Shown in pieces: positions 36,966 through 50,579 of a stretch of DNA of 64,000 nucleotides. The DNA is taken from the NCBI GenBank assembly GCA_018881555.1, contig JACAXG010000007.1:10929435-10993434 (forward strand), read 5' to 3'. Positions within the stretch are counted from its first letter, which is position 1, and every line of letters begins with the position of its first letter. A model generated the notes under the pieces. It searched no databases and had not been told where the DNA came from. It worked only from the letters and a program-made list of their open reading frames with translations. This DNA comes from Amblyornis subalaris (lineage: Eukaryota; Chordata; Aves; Passeriformes; Ptilonorhynchidae). Both the position numbers and the translations under genes were made by a program.

Positions 36966-39900
36966 ATGGGTTAGCATCAGGCAGCTCTTCTACATTTGGA
37001 TGGGACAGATACTACAGTGAGGCATTCTGGTTTGATCAGGCCTTGATAAAAATATGCTCCCCCCATCCTGCAGTCATCCTACAAGGACTGTGGGAGAGTT
37101 GGGGTTATGTGCGTGCCCCTGCCCTGATCTGAAGGGCTCTGGAACATTACTCTGCACAGTCAAAGCTGCAGGGGGACAGATGGAGTGGGTGCTGCAGGAG
37201 GATGGGACAGATGTGGGCCGGCTGCAAACCATGTTTTCCTTGAGTGGTGCCCAGGCTGTCCAACACTGCCTTCCCAGCCCGGGCTGAGTCAATGTCAATG
37301 CTGACACCACTGAAACCTGCTGACTACAGCCAAGCTCTTAAATATTGCTGGCCTTATGTCTGCTTGCACACCAGTCTCCTTTCCAAATCTGTGACAAATA
37401 ATGGAGNTCTCCTTCTCTTCTTTTCTCTACGCTTCCACACAGGACCAAATTCTGCTCTTGTTCCTTTTTAAACATCAAAGCTGAGACCAAGGAGGGAAAA
37501 TCTGCTCAGCTGGACTGTGAGGACTGTAAAACAGATCATATCTTCCTTTTTTTCTGCCACACAGAAATCACTCTGCTATTTTGCATGCAGCCACTTTTCC
37601 TGCCCATCCCCGCTCTCTCAGCACTACGCCGTGGCTGATGTCAGCCAAAGCTCATCCTCTGGTGAAAAACCTTCAGCTAAGCCTTCCCCAAATATAAGAT
37701 AACTGTGAGTAAAGATGTAACTGGGCACTTCTCTCTTCCTTTTTTAGGCACTAAAGGCAAGGTTGAATTTTCAAGATGAGAGGTAAATAATACGTGAAAA
37801 ATACTTCGCTCAAGAGTGAGGAAAAAGTCAAGCCACAATCTAAACTTCTAATAGTTACATGTGACAGCCTAAATGTGTGGGAGAGTCTTAAGGAGTGTGA
37901 AACACCCTCGATCTCTTGCCTGAAATGAGCTGTGCTGGTGCAGAGCAGCTGAAGACAGGCAATGATGATATACACATAACAGATCTGTGTTTCGCCCCGA
38001 GCAAAGCTGTTCCTGGCTAACTAGAGGGTAGTATGAATATAACCTTCCTCCTTCTTTACATTTCAGAGATTGGAAAGGCAACATATTAACAAAACAAAAA
38101 AAAGGATACAGACAAGGAGAGAGACAAGAGCACAGAGGAGGCCCACAGGGAAAGAAAAATATTCAAATAATGGAGTGAGGGTGATGCTGGCAAACTTCGT
38201 GGCAGTGAAACAACAGATGGACCATAGTTTTAGTGATTCATCACACAGATGGTTCAGCAGATGGATTCTGTTGGGTTCATACAGCTTAGGTGGAAATTTC
38301 AGCTGCTGATCTTGACAGGCAGGGCAGCTTCAGCAGAGGCAGTATCCTTGCTTTGCCTTCCCTTGTACCTGTCCTGTTCTCACACAAACTGGCAGTGCAG
38401 GGACAATGCTGAGTGCCACAATATTAGCCAGCCTTTGCACTCCTTACATGCCAGGTAGGTTAAGATTTTTTCTGTCAGTTTTAGGAAGGAAAAAGTTTGC
38501 TAAAAGTGGATTTACCACCTCATTTCTGCCACCCAGTTAAGTGACAAATGCTGTTCCAGGGGAAACAAAGATGTCTGCAGATTGTGATGATTTCTTTTTA
38601 CAAAAAAATTTTATCGGTCTGGATGGCATTTTTGACAGAGCATAACTTCTCCAAGGGATGGACCATCTTCCCAGTTTACACCATGGGGGTCTAGATTCCC
38701 AAACAGCCTATGAGAGCTAATGCCATAAAGAAGAATTAAAGCACAGTAATATCGCTAAGACACAACAAAACACTTCCACTCAAATATTTTATTGTGGATG
38801 TTCATGGGACTACTTGAGGGTATGTAGGACAGAGTTTTTTGACCACTTTTGCCCTAAAGTACACCTCACAAATTAATGAGAAGGACTAGCATATAACAAT
38901 ATTATTTTTTTTTACATATAGAGGTTGTCTTGCATGTACTCTTCTCAACAGACTGTCTTGGCTCAGATTCCAGTCTCTTGATACCGACGCTGAGACGAGT
39001 AAGAAAATCTTTAAGTAGATAAGCAGGAGATTGTAAGTAGAGACTCTTCATGTCTGGTCTTAAAATACAGCTAGAGAAAATGTAAGCAGTTGAAGGACAG
39101 CAGTGAATAAAGGAATGACGAAAGGAGGTGGGAAGTAATAACACAAGTGATTTAAGTCAAGATTGCTTCTAGAGAAGGGCAGTAGGAGAGATCCTGTTAG
39201 GGGTCCATAAAGTGTACTCTAGGTTTTGGACTTGGATAGAAGCCTTCAGTGTTATTAAGTGAAAAATATTATCATTGACATCAAGGAGAGTCTAGATTAT
39301 GAGATATAAACTGAAGCAAAAATCCTATTAATGAGGTAAAACCTAGATATGCCTGGAGATATCAGCTGACTGACTTTGTGACTCTACTTTCTCCAAAGCA
39401 GCAGGAGATGGTGATATTGTAGATTTTTTTTTCTTGGTAAATAATAGGCCTTTGTAAAATTACTTGAATGTGGATGAGACTTGGAATGTATTTTTTTTTT
39501 TTGAAGCCAGAAGAGCAAGAAGGAATTAAAGAAAAGAACAACCTTCTAAAAATATTCTTGGCATTAAATAAAAGAATCATCCTTTCTGAAGGAAAAAGTA
39601 TATTTTTTAGAAAAGATGTCTATGTCCAGAGCGGGAGACACACAGTAAGAAAAATCCCTAAACTTCATAAAACAACCAAGCATGCAAATAATTAAAAGGA
39701 CAGGTTTCAGCCTGACCTTTCACTTTCCACGTCAACTCTGTTCCCACCACTTGTCCTGGAACATTCACATAGCACTACAGACCCTTAGATAAGGCTTCCA
39801 GAGGCACCGAATTACAGTGCTACTCAAAGTTAAAGGCACATTTTGGCAGAGTGCATAAGAACCACTTTCTCATCTTCTTTCCGCTCCATTCCACGTTCTT

Positions 39901-42647
39901 CCTTGATGACGGACCTTAGAAGATGTTAAAGACTTCCAGATAAAGAATGTTGCACTGTCTCTTCCTCATCCATTGACAAATAGGATCACTGTGTAAGGAA
40001 CGTTGTCTGACTCCCTGACNCTTTCGTGTACCCAGCAACATAGTTTACAAAAGTGTACTACCATTTCCTGCAAGTAGACATGCAGGCAGTGTGTGGAGTT
40101 TAAACCAGAAAAGAGAACTGTGTGTCTGCTTTCAAATCAAATGATTGTGAAAACAACCCAGAAAGTACCTGCCCTCCAGTCTTGAGGCCAAGACTTCCAC
40201 CTTGATACTGCTTTGCATTTTGCCAAGCTCGGTTTCCTTTTCCTCCCTTCTTTCTCCTGTCCTACTCTAAACACAGTAAAATGAAACTTTTGAACATTGT
40301 GTGCAATTTCAAACAGCAGCAATTCAAGAAGAGGCACAACTGATTCCCGGTATAAATTTTTGGTTTGCTTCCAAGCTTTCAACCCTCTCTCCATTGTGCT
40401 ACTTCTTTCTGCTTTTCCTGCAAAAACTCTCCGTCCCCCCCCGCCACACTCTCTCCAAGTATATATACTATTTTCCAGTTTATTATTGAAGTCTCTTAAT
40501 TATTCAGACATTCTGAGAAAGAAAACTGGAGAACACATAAGAGGCTAAGAAAAGTTTGCTAGTTTTTGATCTAAGATATCTTTACCGCTAAGCCAATAGT
40601 TAGCAATCTAGCTTTTCAAATTCCAGTGTTTTAAGAGAATTGACTGGTTATAAGGTGAAAGGGAAAATAAACATTTAATTTGGAAATGCCAAATCTAGTC
40701 AAGCTCCATAGAAACAAATGTGACATCATTCCACAGAAGGAACTTTCCTTGATATCTGAGGTGGGTAAAAAGGAGGGCTGCTCCTACTTACCCTAATGNG
40801 TCTGTTCAGCAAGCTAGAAAACACAAAATGTCTCCTTGCTCTTAACTGGATATTTGTTTTAACAAAAGTGAGGGGATAGGACAAAGTGCAAACCTTCTCA
40901 CTACCAGCCAAAGTTTTTGATGAAAGAATTTTCATCCACAATGCTGTTTTGCATCTTATGCATACAACATCTTTTGAATTTTTCAATCACACTGCGCCAT
41001 CTTCCTTTCTTCTCTTTGGAGTATCTCACTGCACAGTAGCAGTAGAGACAGCTTCAGGCTTCACAGGAGGAAAAGTGTTCTGGTACTTGGGGTGTGAAAA
41101 AGTGTTTCCTTTCTTTTCTGCCAGTAGGAAATAGGCAGAAGTAGTGTGCTCCTTTTTCAATTATTAACACTGTCATTTTCATGTTGGTAAGAAATGGCCT
41201 CCACGTGAAGCGCTCAAATGGTGAATTTTCAAAGGCAGAGTGACTTTCTCTCAGAAACCCTGGCAGTGGCATGTCATCACAGCATTTCAACCAGCCAGGG
41301 TCATGAACTGCTAAGATGGAGACAGAAGCTGTTGCAGTTTTGAAACAGAGCCTCAAAGACTTATATTTAAAACGCTTGCCAGCTGAAATATTTTTGTTCA
41401 AACGTAAAGCTATGGAGAAACAGAACAAGGCACAAGGCACCACCAACCAAAACTCCTCAATTAAATCTTATTTCTGTTACAAAACCCTTTAATTTTGGAA
41501 AACTTTTGTTCTTCATGTGACAAATGGAAGAAAATGAACCTGAAAACTAGCAGAGCCCTGACAGTGTCCCTCNCAAAACTGCAGAATAACACAGTAATTT
41601 TGGTGTATTTAAGTGCAAGGACAACATGTCTGGGGGTACAGGACTGCACGAATCTGGCCGGTCAGCCCTTGCACAGCTCCACACTTAGTAAAACACTCAG
41701 GGCCTTACTCTGCAAGTGTCTGGGGCATGGATGAGAAAAGCAGCTCTCTCTGGTCTTTTATATCAGAANGGAGATGAAAAAGACTCTGAAAGTGGCCTCC
41801 AGATAACAAGACTTCTAGCACAAAAGCCCCTTAGAGATGCATAGCCTGTCCTTCAGCTGAGCCTTTTAGTGGCTTCAGTCTCCTAATGGCTCTTACAAGT
41901 GTCACAAATTGTGACCATCTCTTTGTCCTCTAGGTCTTAGCAGTGATACTTCTGTACATTTCCTGGGGGAAGGTTCATTCCTGACTCTTTGTGATTAGCA
42001 GCTAGAGTGCTTTCTTTTTTTTGAGCGCATAAATTTCCCCAAAGATGTTAACTCCAATGCTGAACATGCTGCATTTTTATACAAAGAGCTATTGAATATC
42101 TTGCAATAATGTGTTGTATTTTTTCCACTGAAAGGATATTTCATTGTACAGTTCAGCACATTAAAGTTTGAGGATTCCAGAATTAACATTTATCTGTGAT
42201 ACCTTAGTTTGCTTTCCCATTGCACAAGCTTTAGGACATTACCTATTAATATGGTGCTATACTATTTGTCTCCTCCAGGATCTCTGTTTCACTCCCTGAA
42301 CGGCTAGTTCTTAATTTTTTTTTCTTTCCTTTTCATTTCTGGTGAGGCCTTATTTAATGCATACGAATTCTTATTTACTGCAATGGTTCCAATTCCTCCC
42401 CTCGGNACAGAAGTAGTAATTCTGCAATGTATCACTACCAAATCAGACATGTGCACACAATGAATATTCATTAATCCTCCTTTACAGAACTCTTTGTGAA
42501 GGGATGTATTTTTTCTGCTTGAACTTTCACCCAAANTGCATGGATGGCAATGCAGGGGATTTATTTGCTAGCTGGAGGTGCTTCCAGACAGCACATAATG
42601 GGAACTTTGATTTTTCAAAGTGATTATAACTAATTGTTTTGTGATGG
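36966..42647. other. Gene-free stretch
   Basis: No gene or transposon recognised. Only short A- or T-runs are seen (for example near 38908 and 39490) and a C-run at 40435-40442. Open frames are short and featureless. Confidence 0.6.
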
Positions 42648-42746
42648 ATCTCTGAGCAACCTGGTCTTGTGAAAGGTGTCCCTGCCCGCAGCAGGGGATG
42701 ATCTTTAAGGTCCCTTCCAAGCCAAGCCACTCTATCATTCTTTGAT
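42648..42746 (+). mobile_element. CR1: CR1 LINE 3' end fragment
   Basis: The last ~100 bp of a CR1: GAGCAACCTGGTCTTGTGAA, GGTGTCCCTGCCCGCAGCAG, GATGATCTTTAAGGTCCCTT, CCAAGCCAAGCCACTCTATC, with a degenerate ATTCTTTG tail. 5'-truncated and old. Confidence 0.93.
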
Positions 42747-44165
42747 TTACACTGTGGTCTAAACTATGCAGATTACCAGTTTGGGTCCATTTGCAGATGG
42801 GATTTCAGCAGGGCAGGCTCTGACCTAGGTTTCCTACCACAGTGAAAATGTCATCAGAATAGATCAGAGACACACCCCAGCAGCAAAAAATTGCAAACCT
42901 ACAAGTAGATTAAACATACTGTTCACATTTGTAGTGTCTTAGGATATAGAAAGGACACAGGATATCGGATCACACATACAGCAAAAAAGAGTAGGAGTGA
43001 GGTGTATTGACCCAGGCACAGAGCAGGGACATTAAAGCCTTTAGAGGATCCTTCTACTCTACATATTTATTCTGTGTGTTCTCTTTGTCTCCCTTTTTCC
43101 TGGAGGCAAAATGAGATGAGCAATGTTTTCTTATGCTCTGTGTTAGCTAGGCTGTATGTTTCATTATTAATAATAAAGTCTATGAAGTATACCTTACATC
43201 TAGGATGGCTTGGGATTTACTGGGTTTTTGTTTAGTGGGTTGGTTGGTTGGTTGGTTGCTTTTTTTTTAATTCCCAGGTCTGGGTTCTCAACCATCTTTT
43301 TAAGTCTCTCACATCATAACTATGTCTTTCTCCCAAGCTATCTGCAGTATTACCTGCAGCTAAGAGATGGGTTAGAAAAATGAATCCACTGTGCAAGCTG
43401 CCAGATGCACATCTGATGATCTGATTGTTTCCAGTTGAGAACAGACTCATAAATCAGGCTACAAGCATTTCAGAAACTTGTCCAAACCAAGGACAAATTA
43501 CGAAGCAGCCCCTTCCCTCCCCACTGTGAACCATATACTGGTAGTGACAGTGGCTACACAAGAGGAAAGGCATGGCTGTTTCTTCTTGTTGATGAAGGGT
43601 TCCTTAAATCCTACAGATATTTTGCCACTTACCTATTGAACCGTTCCAAAGTGTGGTAATTCTCCAGCTTATTGTTGTGTGCTGCCTTTCCCAGTGCAAG
43701 AACTTTGGGGCAAGACTGTGACTTTCTTTGTGTATTTTCAACTCACATACTTTGATGCTCTGAATTCATTTGTTTTTGTTACCATTTGTGTGATGCCACA
43801 GCTTGTGACTGTGGACATAAGCACAACCAGGCCCCATGGTGGCTGTGCCTGCATTGTATGGAAACAACTCCAGAAACTGAGGTTTAATATAATTCTGGGA
43901 GTCAAATTGCCTGGAAGGACGCAGTTTTGGAGATGAATTGCTTTGAATTTGTTTAATTTTAGAAGACTGCCATCTTGGCCAATACTGCCAATAACAACTT
44001 TAAGGTAAATGCTATGGGTTCTGGCCAGGTACATTCAAACTAATGCCTATACTAGAGATTAATGATCATGTCTCCATAAAAACAGCAAGCTTATGACTGT
44101 TTGGTATGGAAATTAAAGCCCCCTGGACCATTGAAGGAAACAAGTCAGGTATGTCAAGATCCCTG
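42747..44165. other. Gene-free stretch between CR1 copies
   Basis: No gene seen. A TTGG repeat lies at 43236-43258. Confidence 0.6.
43236..43258. repeat. (TTGG)n microsatellite
   Basis: About five GGTT units followed by a T-run. Confidence 0.9.
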
Positions 44166-44250
44166 GACTATATCTCGGGGACAGGAGTTGGACTTGATGA
44201 TCCTTTTGGGTCCCTTCCAACTCAACATACTCCAGTCTAGTCTAGTCTAT
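44166..44250 (+). mobile_element. CR1: CR1 LINE 3' end fragment
   Basis: GGAGTTGGACTTGATGATCC, TTTTGGGTCCCTTCCAACTC and a tail reading CCAGTCTAGTCTAGTCTAT mark the terminal part of a CR1. The tail units are TCTAG-type pentamers rather than ATTCTATG. Confidence 0.85.
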
Positions 44251-47200
44251 AAAAATGTCTGCTAGAAAAAGAGAAACTTGACCATCAAGACAACACAAAA
44301 TCATCTGTGCTGAAAGCAGCTCCTGACTAAAGAGTTTACTTAGTGTGTGAATGTGTCAAACATCTGTGTAAGGTATCACACTACTAAAAGCCTCCTATGG
44401 TTGTTATATCTTTGTGACATAATGCATATGTTTAGCAAAGAGCTGTAGTGCAACCTTCACAACCATGTTTGGTCCTGTAATATATTAAATCAGTCATAAC
44501 AGTGCAAAAACTAAAGGCCCATACTCGACCTGGTGTTTTTTAGACAAATGCCAAAGGATCTTGAAGGGGAGCTCAGTCATTCAGAGACCTTCATGTAGGT
44601 ACTGGAGAGAGACAGACATCTCTTGAGGGCAATTTAGTCCACTGCAGGGCCAAACTGTCCNCCAGATGAAAATGCTAGATATTTAGCACACATTTTCTAA
44701 CTCACCTTTTGATTTGGTAAACTGAGGCCAAATCTCAGCTCGGTAATCCCTGAAGGGGTGTCATGCATGAGATGAGGAATATTCCACAACCCCATTTCCT
44801 TCCACAAATTATCTGTTTCATCCAGAAATTGTGCCAGCCAGACTTTATGTGACACGGATTGTTTATTTTCACAAATACAAATATACACCTTCCCCAACCT
44901 TTCCTTCAGTTTTCGCTGACACTTGTTTTGATAGTTTAATTAATTTTGCATTGTTTTTCCATTCTGTTTTTTTTTTTGAAAGAGCTCTTCTTCGAACATG
45001 ATCAGTCCTATGAATTCTAAATTTATTATAAGAGAAAACAACGAATAAAAACCAAAGCTTAAACAAGACTGGGACTCTCACTGGACAACTGCAAATCTCT
45101 CACCAGAAAACTCCTGACCAGAGGATATATCACAATTTCTTTATTTTACCTCTGTGTTACAATTAATCAGCTTTCTTTCCAGTCCACCTAGAGAGTTTTA
45201 CTAGAGGAATAGATTTGACATGTGAATTATACAGAAATAGCTTCTATGACTTTATTAAAATCCACATAGATTGGATGCTCTCCCTGCAGTCATTTATCCT
45301 GGTACCTGCTCAGAAAAGCAACTGTGTTCATTTTTTTGTTTGCACAATTTTGGAAGATTACCTTCATTTTTCTTTCCTTTTCCTGATTTCCACTAAATAT
45401 TTAACAGCCTGTGTTTAATGCCAGCACTGCCAGACTATACCTGATCATCTCCAGATCTGCTGCCTTTAATTCCAAGTTATTGGAACTAATTCATAGGGAC
45501 TCCATACATTTCATCTATCAGTTAGAGCACAGAGTCAGCTTGAAAGGCTGTTGCAAGTAACTATTAACCAATGGACAGAATGGTTTAAAGTGCCAATGCA
45601 AGTTCGTAAGTTGAACTAAACTAAACTGAAGTTCAGTTCTGAGCTGTTTTGGTGCTTTTGAAATACTAATGATAGTCGCTTAACTGATGCCTGCAACTTC
45701 ACGCCATGTGATATAAATCAGAGAACTGTGTGCTTCTTCAGATTTAGCTGTACCACAGTCATTTCCATACCTCTAAAATGCTGATCAAAAGGAGAAACAA
45801 ATATATGCTACAGCTGGCACCCTGAATTATGCTATGTGAAGTAAATACTTGCATTTGAACACAGTTACTTTGAACCCAGTGAGCTGCAGTGAGAGAGGTT
45901 GAATGTATTATGGGAAAAGAATTGTATTTTATTTGCAGAAAATCATTCTTTAAGCCTGATAAAATTTATTTTCATCCCCATGCTTTTCCTACTGCCCTCT
46001 GCCCTTAAAAATCTTCTGCTCTCAGACTACTGTCTCTGCTGAGATGAAAAATAACTTGTAGCGAATGACTTTATTTATTTGTGGCACCATGAAGCTGTTC
46101 TTGAGTTATTCTCCATTTTTAATGGCAATGAGTAGACACTGGTGACTTCAGGCATTGAACTAAATAATTTAACCATAATAGCAACACTAGACTTAATATA
46201 ATTACGTCATGTTAAAAATGCAGGGTTATAGTCTGCTGTCTTGTATTGTAATTAAGGCTGTAAGGACTCCTCTGCGCTGCACAGAGTAAAAGCAAAATAA
46301 AAATAAATAAAAAAAACAACTACAAACTCTTCATAACACCAAGGGCATATCACTAATAGCTCTGACTTTATATATTTTCAAAATGAGAGTTTAAATGAGA
46401 ACCTGCAGCAGGACTACAGACATTGCTACAGCAGCAAGGCAGCAATGGAGAAGTGCACGGCTTCAGTGGCACAGACCACCTGTTAACACAGGCGGTCCCA
46501 TACACCACATGTCAAGGGACAAAATNCTTTGTGTGTTCCTCTGCAGCCCCAAGGACAAATTCCTTTTACCTGATTCATAAAAAATTATCTAGATGGATCC
46601 AATCTCACCAATTGTCTTCCCTGCTTGGGAGTCCAGTGACACACATAACAGATGACTCAGGTGAGCAAGNGAAGCTATCCATTTTAAACACCTTCTTCTT
46701 CCTCCCCAGCATCTGCAGTCCAAATGTTTAAGAAAAAAAGCACCTTACTGCTTCTTGTAGGGAAACATTAGTGGCATTACCTGGAGAGAAGCNGAAGAAC
46801 TGCCGTCTGCATTAGACAAATGTTTGCCATTCCTCAGTACAGCATGACAGCAGCTTCAGTATTTTTCAAATGTAATGGTTGACTATAAGTAATGTAATAT
46901 GTGAAGAAAGATATAGAAGCAAAATCCTGGTACATCTCCTGCNTATTTGCTTAAGGTGTGACTGCTGTGTTCCTGTTGTGTGCTTATAACACTGTTTAAA
47001 ATCTGAGGCAAAGGGAGCAAAAATGTCCTCTCCCATACAAGCACAAGATAAAAAGACGTTGACAGGGTGTACAGGGCTGCAAAGTCTCTTGGTGAAGCCA
47101 GGCTGCAGTGACTGGTGTTGTGGCCCAAAACAAGAGGAAACATTTGTGGCAGGCTATGTCCATTCACACTGATCACACTCGGGTCCCAGGGCCCATTGCT

Positions 47201-48999
47201 GACTGTTTATTTCTCGCTTCTATGAATAAATAAACAGACCTCACTTGGTCTGTCTTGTAGTGTGTGGCCAAGACACTGGCACATGCCAACATGATTTGCA
47301 CTGGACAATTTCCACATCTTGATGTACTCTAAAGAGTTTATCATTCTTTTGGACAGCCTGGGGACTCTACATGGTCAGGAGAAGGCATTCACAGTGAAGC
47401 TGTGTGGCTTTTAGCACTTTAGGAGGAGACTCTTAACACCTGGTAGGTTCAGGCTGTTGGTGAGGGAAATTACACTCCTGACAGGTCACAAAACAGTGGA
47501 AAGATTCATAGAGACACAGCTGATGGGTTGTACTTGTGAAGGAAGGAGAATAATCTTTTTATTGCTTCAAGGAAACATTTTCACTGAAATGAATTACTGT
47601 CGTTAGAATTAGAGTGATTTAGCTAAGAATTTGAGTTCTCTACTAGTGATCTTTTCCTACAGTATTAAGAATAAATGTTCCATGGCCTCTGGCTCCAGGT
47701 GAGATGACTGTGACATGGGAGCTGCATAGGGCAATGTAGAGAAGGAATGTGAGTGGGCTCCACTATGAGACCCTGTCCCTGGGTGGACATGAGCTTGTAT
47801 GCAACCACTTTATACCCTCCTGTAGCGGAGACAGTTCTTCCCGCAGATCAGGTAATCCCAAAGCAAGCCACCTGTATGCACAAGAGGACTGTCCCCTGTG
47901 TGCTCTTGGATATCTATTACGGAGTAAAAAAAAGGGAGTAAAAGGAAAAAAAAACCAAACCAACAATCCTGACGTATTTACTGCTCAGTGAAGCTGTTTG
48001 GAAGTTTTGCCATTCACACACAACCACTTTCTCATACAGTATGGTCTTGCCAGACCTGTTTTAAATCATCACAGGTCAAGGTTGGTAACATGATTTGATG
48101 GAGCCTAATAAGTTTGCCCTGCAATTCTTTCGTGGTGTGTCTTGTTGGGGCTTTTTAAGATTCAGTCAAGCAGACAGCACATTAGATTTTGAATGTCGCA
48201 CCTCACCAAAATGTATCCAGCTACAAAATAATATCTAACTCTTAGAAGTATTATTAACATGCAGACAGCATCTTTCCTTGTATGAAATGATATATTTTCC
48301 TTCCCTCTTAAACGAAGCATAATACAGAAGGTATAATTGCATTAGATACGAAGTAAACTTGGAGCTGTGGGTCATAAATCAATAAATAACTCAGCCTGCA
48401 GCCTCATGGTTTATTGATTCACAAGCTGTTTATCCTCCACCTCCCACTATATACTCTGCATAAGATGCAATTATTGCCAAATTATCCCTTTTGTGCATGT
48501 ACATAGACTTAGATGTCTCATCAGAACAAACACACATCCATTGCAAAGATAGAGGAATCCTAACAAGATGGCTTTGTTGTCTTTGTTTTAGAAGAGTATT
48601 AAATTCATTTGAGCCTCACCCAGCATATTCACTTGGTGATTACAATCACATTATTATTGTCATTGCTTTGGCTATTTAGGATATGATAATCTGGGTAAAA
48701 GAGATTGTGTTTGGCATTAGGCTTTTTCTACCTAGGGAGGTGATTCAGCTCTGAGCAAACTGCAGGCTGAAACAAAAGTGTTGATGTTCCTGATGTCAAC
48801 CTAGGCACAGTTTTCAGAAAAAGCTATCACTAAAGGAAAGTCAGAGTGTGCCATATCTGGGTACAGAGTCTTTTGAGTCATTTGGGAAGTTGATTTGGTT
48901 CCATGTTGGCTTTGAATTTCTGATCTCAAATCTCAAGAAAATCTGTGGAACTGAGGAGCTATACTGATGCAATGGAAGAATACACATCCTTAAAACTCT
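44251..48999. other. Gene-free stretch
   Basis: No gene recognised. The 48.3-48.7 kb part holds an inverted pair of AATCAATAAA motifs. A-rich tracts lie near 46290-46320 and 47930-47955. Confidence 0.6.
48377..48419. promoter_or_regulatory. Inverted pair of ONECUT/HNF6-like motifs
   Basis: AATCAATAAA at 48377-48386 and its exact reverse complement TTTATTGATT at 48410-48419 are separated by 23 bases. The core AATCAATA matches the known ONECUT (HNF6) binding consensus, and the adjacent ATAAATCA also fits a PBX-HOX composite site. The motifs are plain in the sequence; regulatory activity is inference only. Confidence 0.3.
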
Positions 49000-49298
49000 C
49001 AGCCCAGCAGATTGCAAGAGACACTGCAGCAGTGGGAACAGCACCAGCAGCAGATGCTACAAGCTGCAGTGAGAGGGCACATGAGGATATTCGTGGACAA
49101 GGAGAGATTTGACTGAACAGGGGGCATTCCCTGAGCAACCAAGGCCCATGGATTGGAAAAAACAGCAAGAGGCAGAGCCTGCACCGGCAGCACAGGATAT
49201 TTCAGGGGGCTAAACCCATCAGCCCAGGAGACTGCAACAGGCAAGCATTTATATCTTGCAGAGAACAAGTTCCCAGCAGTAGAAATGTTGGCAGCATT

Positions 49299-49645
49299 GT
49301 GACCATCCAGGAAAAGGCAGTGTCCTCTGCTTCTCCTGGGCTTTTAGCACCCAGTAGAACCAATGCAGCCACACAGACAGAGCTGCTGTTCAAGCAACCC
49401 AGGTTTCTGGTTGTGGGATGTATGAAGGGATATTCCAAGAGGTGGAAAGTGATTGCAAGCAAGGCTGTGGAAAGTGTGACCAGACTGATGACCTGCTCTG
49501 TTTGATGGCCGAGCTGCAGGAGGAGCTGGGCAGACTGGGGAAAATTCCAGAGCATTCCAGAGAGAGACTAGTTGACAGAGATGTACTCTGCAATCTATGC
49601 TGCATGGAAGCCACCTCAGTGTGGTCACTATGGAGGCAGGTCTAG
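49299..49645 (+). pseudogene. CR1 ORF1 remnant
   Basis: Two frames together resemble the ORF1 protein of avian CR1. AATQTEL appears in the frame of 49299 (at about 49365). CDQTDDLLCLMAELQEELGRL, a CxxC-like cysteine pair followed by a leucine-rich coiled-coil-like helix, appears in the frame of 49418. In CR1 these two features lie in a single protein that binds the RNA, so a frameshift separates them here. The product is not intact. Confidence 0.8.
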
Positions 49646-49780
49646 GATCTGCTTTGTGCCAGGAGGAAGGCAACTTTACAGGGAATCAAGAGAGGTGGAA
49701 GGCTACAGCANAAAGCAGAAAGGGAAAGCCCTCCTTACCCTCTAAGATACCCTTAGAATAGGTGCAAGGCTCTGGGCACG

Positions 49781-50283
49781 TTGGACAAAGCACGTAACAA
49801 GGTAGAGGAGGAACCTATGCAAGCAGTCTTGCCAAGGTCACGGAGACCAACCCCTTGCAACAAAACCTTCAACAAACCTGCTCCAAGAAGAAACAACAGT
49901 GAGTTACGGTCATTGGTGCTTTTCTCTCATGGGAGATTGCAACTTCCCAGACAAAACTGGGAATGCAGCGCTATCACGATGAGTGGGTCTTAAAATTATA
50001 GAAGTTTGTAGGAGATAACTTCTTGTCACAAGTATTGAGTAAGCCAACTAGGAAAGATGCCCTCTTGTACTTGTTATTTATGAACAGAGAAGGACTCTTG
50101 GGAGATTTGATGGTAGGTAGCTGCCTTGGCCACAGTGGTCACGAAATTGTTCAATTTGAAATGTTCGGTGTAATGAGACAAAAGGACAGCAAAGTGGCTA
50201 CCCTGGATTTTTGGAGAGAAAACTTTAGGCTAGTCAGGGAGCTACTAGTAGAGGACCCTGGGAATCTGCTTTTGAAGGCTTAG
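49781..50283 (+). pseudogene. CR1 ORF2 apurinic-endonuclease domain remnant
   Basis: The frame at 49932 reads GDCNFPD, matching the GDFNFPD strand of the APE-type endonuclease that nicks target DNA for CR1 insertion. After a frameshift, the frame at 50023 reads NREGLLGDLMVGSCLGHSGH and then EIVQF. The family has the catalytic SDH motif at this point; here the aspartate codon has become glycine (SGH at about 50131). The domain is therefore frameshifted and also lacks a catalytic residue. Confidence 0.85.
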
Positions 50284-50579
50284 GAGTCCACAAGTGCTGG
50301 TCAGTCTTCAAGAAGCACAAGAGCAGGCAATCCAATTGTCATAAGTCAAGCAAGCATGGCACAACACCAGCTTGGCTGAACAGGAAAACTCCTCATTGAG
50401 CTCAAGAAGAAAAAGAAGTTGTCTTATCTCTGAAATCTCCTTCTTTGCAGGAAGGCTGCTGAGCTGTTGTTTGTATGAGGAGAAGACACAAAAGGCCAGA
50501 GATCAAGTGGAGTTGAAACTGGCCCAAGTCGCACCAGATAACAAGATGGACTTTTAAAAAGTCTATTACTAGCAAGAGG

